From NCBI GenBank assembly GCA_019420065.1, contig JAHZHX010000050.1:1-16890 (forward strand): DNA of 16,890 bases. The letters run 5' to 3'. The notes below the pieces were generated by a model. It worked only from the letters and a program-made list of their open reading frames with translations. It ran no database searches and was not told the origin of the DNA. This document shows positions 14,526 through 16,890 of the stretch, piece by piece (the stretch's first letter is position 1; the number at the start of each line of letters is the position of its first letter). Made by a program: the position numbers and the translations under genes. This DNA is from Clostridiales bacterium (GTDB lineage Bacteria; Bacillota; Clostridia; Christensenellales; Aristaeellaceae).

Positions 14526-16163
14526 ATGAAAATATTATTTGCCGCCAGCGAGTGCGTTCCCTTTATCAAAACCGGCGGACTGGCCGACGTGGTCGGCGCG
14601 CTGGCGCCGGTACTGAGCCGCAAAGGCCATGACGTGCGCGTAGTGCTGCCCAAGTACGGTATGATCGCCGAAGACCTTCGTAAAGCCATGCAGCACGTGG
14701 CGGATTTTCGCGTGCAGCTGGGCTGGCGCGATCAATATTGCGGCGTGGAAGCGCTCAGGCGCGACGGCGTAACCTGGTACTTTATCGACAACGAATACTA
14801 TTTCAAGCGCGATTATGTATACGGTTACGGCGACGAGGAATGCGAACGCTACGCCTTCTTCTGCCGCGCGGTGCTGGAAATGCTGCCGCGCATCGGCTTT
14901 CAGCCCGATGTGATCCATGCCCACGACTGGCAAAGCGGCATGATCCCCGCGCTGCTGCGCATCCAGTATGACCACGACGCTTTCTACCGCCCCATTCGCA
15001 CGGTATACACCATCCACAACCTGCAATATCAGGGCATCTTCAGCATTGCGCAGGTGCAGGATGTGCTGAACCTGGACGGGCAGTATTTCACCAGCGACAA
15101 GCTGGAATGCTACGGCAGCGCCAACTTCATGAAGGCGGCGCTGGTCTATGCCGATGAGATCACCACCGTCAGTCCCAGCTATGCCGAGGAAATCCAGACC
15201 GCCTATTACGGCGAGCGGCTGGACGGGCTGCTCCGCGCCCGCAGCGCCTCGCTTTCCGGCGTGCTCAACGGCATCGATCTGGGCATTTATGATCCCGCGC
15301 ACGACACGCTGCTGCCCGCGCGCTATACCGCGGACGATATGCAGGGCCGCGCCGCCTGCAAGCAAGCCTTGCAGCGCGAGCTGGGTCTGGCCGAATCGCC
15401 CGACACCCCCGTCATCGGCATGGTTACGCGCCTGTCCTCGCAAAAGGGACTGGATCTTGTCGATCATGTGATTGGCCAAATCATGGAAGAAGACGTGCAG
15501 CTGGCTGTGCTTGGCATGGGCGAAAGCCGCTATGTCAACCTGTTCAGCTGGGCGGAGCAGCAGTATCCCGGTCGGGTAGCTGCGCGCTTTCAGATGGACA
15601 ACACCCTGGCGCACCGCATCTACGCGGGCGCAGACATGTTCCTTATGCCCTCGCAGTTTGAGCCCTGCGGCCTGTCGCAAATGATTGCCCTGCGCTACGG
15701 CTGCATCCCTATCGTGCGTGAAACCGGCGGCCTGCGCGACACGGTGCTCAGTTACAACCACTACAACAACGCCGGCAACGGCTTCACCTTCTTTAACTAC
15801 AACGCGCACGACATGCTTTTTACCATCCGCCGCGCCCTGCGTTACTACCGCGAAAAGCACGACGTATGGATGCAGCTGCAACAGCGCGGCATGCGCGGAG
15901 ATTACAGTTGGGACGCCTCGGCTGAGACCTATATCTCCCTGTACATGAGCATTCTGCCGCAACCCGAGACTCCAACGGCCCCTGTTTCTGAAGAGGCGGT
16001 CATGGAGGCTGCGCCGGTCAAGCCCGCGAAAAAGCCCGCCGCGCGGAAGTCGGCTGCCAAGCGCGCTCCTGCGGATAAAAAGCCTGCCGCGAAGAAGCCT
16101 ACCGCGCCCCGCAAGCGCACTGCCAAGAAACCCGCGGAGGGCGAGGAAAAGCCGCGGGCTTAA
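14526..16163 (+). CDS. glgA: Glycogen synthase (ADP-glucose type) with Lys/Ala/Pro-rich C-terminal tail
   Basis: A 545-residue GT5 enzyme that extends glycogen from ADP-glucose in the cytoplasm. N-terminal MKILFAASECVPFIKTGGLA has the K-x-G-G-L nucleotide-sugar motif at 15-19; then DVVGALAPVLSRKGHDVRVV, VIHAHDWQSGMIPALL, YTIHNLQYQGIF and TVSPSYAEEIQT. The C-terminal Rossmann half has MVTRLSSQKGLDLVDH and PSQFEPCGLSQMIALRYGCI, followed by VRETGGLRDTV. The normal enzyme ends near residue 477 (ETYISLYMSIL). Residues 478-545 form an extra, probably disordered tail dominated by KKPAA-like repeats. The start is ATG 14526, with AAGGAG 9 bases upstream; upstream in-frame ATGs run through the tRNA gene and are rejected. 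No other glg genes are in view, so it may be a single-gene unit. Confidence 0.94.
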   Translation: MKILFAASECVPFIKTGGLADVVGALAPVLSRKGHDVRVVLPKYGMIAEDLRKAMQHVADFRVQLGWRDQYCGVEALRRDGVTWYFIDNEYYFKRDYVYGYGDEECERYAFFCRAVLEMLPRIGFQPDVIHAHDWQSGMIPALLRIQYDHDAFYRPIRTVYTIHNLQYQGIFSIAQVQDVLNLDGQYFTSDKLECYGSANFMKAALVYADEITTVSPSYAEEIQTAYYGERLDGLLRARSASLSGVLNGIDLGIYDPAHDTLLPARYTADDMQGRAACKQALQRELGLAESPDTPVIGMVTRLSSQKGLDLVDHVIGQIMEEDVQLAVLGMGESRYVNLFSWAEQQYPGRVAARFQMDNTLAHRIYAGADMFLMPSQFEPCGLSQMIALRYGCIPIVRETGGLRDTVLSYNHYNNAGNGFTFFNYNAHDMLFTIRRALRYYREKHDVWMQLQQRGMRGDYSWDASAETYISLYMSILPQPETPTAPVSEEAVMEAAPVKPAKKPAARKSAAKRAPADKKPAAKKPTAPRKRTAKKPAEGEEKPRA

Positions 16164-16234
16164 CCCGGGAAAAACACAGGGGAAGAACGTTTCTTTGCAT
16201 CGAAGAAGCCGGTTTGGGGTTGAATGGCGGCTCC

Positions 16235-16258
16235 GCGGAATGCAAAGCTTCCGCTTTT
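16235..16258 (+). terminator. Probable glgA terminator
   Basis: GCGGAA (16235-16240) pairs with TTCCGC (16249-16254) and is followed by TTTT. It lies 72 bases after the glgA stop. An outer pairing of GGTTTGGGG (16211-16219) with CCCCAACC (16259-16266) would enclose it. Confidence 0.65.
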
Positions 16259-16262
16259 CCCC

Positions 16263-16281
16263 AACCGACTGCGTCGGTTTT
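16263..16281 (+). terminator. Second terminator-like hairpin downstream of glgA
   Basis: AACCGAC (16263-16269) and GTCGGTT (16273-16279) with loop TGC, followed by T residues. It shares AACC with the outer pairing of the preceding structure, so the two cannot fully form together. Confidence 0.55.
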
Positions 16282-16321
16282 CTCAATGCTCTGCGCACCC
16301 CCACGAGCCCCGATTGCACAA

Positions 16322-16355
16322 AAGCGGTTGTCGGACAGCTTTCCGACAACCGCTT
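16322..16355. repeat. Perfect 14-bp inverted repeat
   Basis: AAGCGGTTGTCGGA (16322-16335) and TCCGACAACCGCTT (16342-16355) around loop CAGCTT. The A/T-rich flank (CTTATAG) makes it a possible terminator in either direction. It stands just before the tandem repeat unit. Confidence 0.75.
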
Positions 16356-16380
16356 CTTATAGTAAGCACTTTTCGACGAA

Positions 16381-16423
16381 GCAGGGGCGCATTCGCTTGC
16401 GAATGCGAGAGCGGCGCAGCCGC
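16381..16423. repeat. REP-like 43-base block, copy 1
   Basis: It contains two back-to-back palindromes: CGCATTCGC-TT-GCGAATGCG and GCGGC-GCA-GCCGC. The exact second copy is at 16660-16702. The paired-hairpin design resembles repetitive extragenic palindromes. Confidence 0.75.
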
Positions 16424-16546
16424 ACAGGGGAAAATGCGGAGCACGGGAATGTGCTTGCACATTCTCCGGGCAACGCGTACTCGTCGGTTCCCCTGCCGCC
16501 ATCCCCGGCCCAACCTCCAAAACCGATTGGCTTTCGGGTGGGTCTT

Positions 16547-16580
16547 AGGGAGGGGCTTTGGCCTCCAAAGCCGCCTCCCT
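16547..16580. repeat. 15-bp hairpin with one bulged G inside the tandem unit
   Basis: AGGGAGG plus GGCTTTGG (16547-16561) pair with CCAAAGCC (16565-16572) and CCTCCCT (16574-16580), leaving G16573 bulged and CCT as the loop. The second copy (16825-16858) keeps both arms and changes only the loop (CCG). Confidence 0.75.
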
Positions 16581-16598
16581 ATCGTATCCCTCCAAAAC

Positions 16599-16627
16599 AA
16601 AACTGCCGATACTCGTCCGGCAGTTTT
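16599..16627 (+). terminator. Terminator-like hairpin in the tandem repeat unit
   Basis: AAAACTGCCG (16599-16608) pairs perfectly with CGGCAGTTTT (16618-16627), followed by TATTTATT. The second copy is cut by the end of the window at CTGCCGATAC. Confidence 0.75.
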
Positions 16628-16659
16628 TATTTATTATGCAACAAACCAAATCATGGAAG

Positions 16660-16702
16660 GCAGGGGCGCATTCGCTTGCGAATGCGAGAGCGGCGCAGCC
16701 GC
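16660..16702. repeat. REP-like 43-base block, copy 2
   Basis: Identical to 16381-16423 over 43 bases. Flanks on both sides differ from copy 1, which marks the block borders. Confidence 0.75.
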
Positions 16703-16890
16703 CGCCGGTGCAGACGGTTGAAACGGGGGCAGCTTGCTGAACCCGGAACAGCCGGCAAGACGGCGTTCCCCTGCCGCCATCCCCGGCCCAACCTCCAAAA
16801 CCCACTGGCTTTCGGGTAGGTCTTAGGGAGGGGCTTTGGCCGCCAAAGCCGCCTCCCTATCGTATCCCTCCAAAACAAAACTGCCGATAC

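Larger units (their letters stand above)
16381..16890. repeat. Tandem repeat of a ~279-bp non-coding unit (about 1.8 copies visible)
   Basis: A 43-base block at 16381-16423 recurs at 16660-16702 (offset 279), and a block of about 126 bases at 16487-16612 recurs with few changes at 16765-16890 (offset 278). The piece between the blocks (16424-16486 versus 16703-16764) is unrelated. The window ends inside the second copy, so more copies may follow. I see no gene in the whole 16164-16890 stretch; open frames across it are made of repeat DNA. Confidence 0.85.

Noticed and set aside
14535..16520. A 661-codon open frame on the minus strand opposite glgA
   Set aside because: It is a by-product of GC-rich codon use in glgA. 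The translation is His/Arg/Gly/Ala-rich with no domain, and the plus strand encodes an unmistakable glycogen synthase.
16381..16702. Possible CRISPR array
   Set aside because: There are only two copies of the 43-base block, 279 bases apart, with other repeated DNA between them. CRISPR repeats would be spaced by 30-40 bases and no cas gene is present.
16214..16819. Open frames of up to about 200 codons near the window end
   Set aside because: They run through the tandem repeats and hairpins, and the same peptide strings recur because the DNA repeats. No convincing ribosome binding site or domain is present.

Overview
The window looks like chromosome from a GC-rich, endospore-forming Firmicute, most likely a gut-type Clostridia lineage; the exact family cannot be fixed from the sequence. 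The grounds are a complete three-gene GerA-type germinant receptor operon (gerXA-gerXB-gerXC), strong AAGGAGG-type ribosome binding sites, near-consensus sigma-A promoters with 17-base spacers, an lspA/RluD-family gene pair as in Bacillus, a YwlG-family protein, a lipid-type GT4 glycosyltransferase and a DUF5665-like small membrane protein. The coding content is mostly ordinary housekeeping. The unusual material is in the spaces between genes and in a few gene-level oddities.

Layout. 1-507 (minus) is the N-terminal part of an MsmX/UgpC-type sugar ABC transporter ATPase, with a perfect GC palindrome in its leader. 787-4025 (plus) is a tight operon of a MATE exporter, a GT4 glycosyltransferase and a YwlG-like protein. 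4167-4910 (plus) is an XRE-family regulator followed by a 79-residue partner. 4912-5290 has no genes: a 35-base terminator hairpin occurs twice, exactly 270 bases apart, with a run of further stem-loops between the copies and a diverged copy of a second repeat family beside them. 5297-6412 (minus) is hemW. It is divergent from the ger operon (6528-10254, plus), and the shared spacer carries overlapping sigma-A-like (hemW) and sigma-G-like (ger) promoters.

10249-12261 (minus) is an aspartate kinase followed by a TauE/SafE permease gene that is broken by an internal deletion and frameshift. 12426-13983 (plus) is a translationally coupled operon of a small DUF5665-like membrane protein, lspA and an RluD-family pseudouridine synthase. 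14230-14305 (minus) is a tRNA-Ala(GGC) with a perfect consensus promoter and its own terminator. 14526-16163 (plus) is glycogen synthase glgA with an atypical 68-residue Lys/Ala/Pro-rich tail. 16164-16890 is non-coding: several terminator-like hairpins, then a roughly 279-base unit repeated in tandem and cut by the window end.

How the genes work together. The ger genes build a germinant receptor in the forespore inner membrane, in line with the candidate sigma-G promoter. lspA matures lipoproteins, and GerXC in this window is one. The ABC ATPase and GlgA point to sugar uptake and glycogen storage. I found no convincing new defence, mobile or biosynthetic system. The best leads are the hairpin-cluster element, the tandem repeat, the regulator plus small-protein pair and the basic tail on GlgA.
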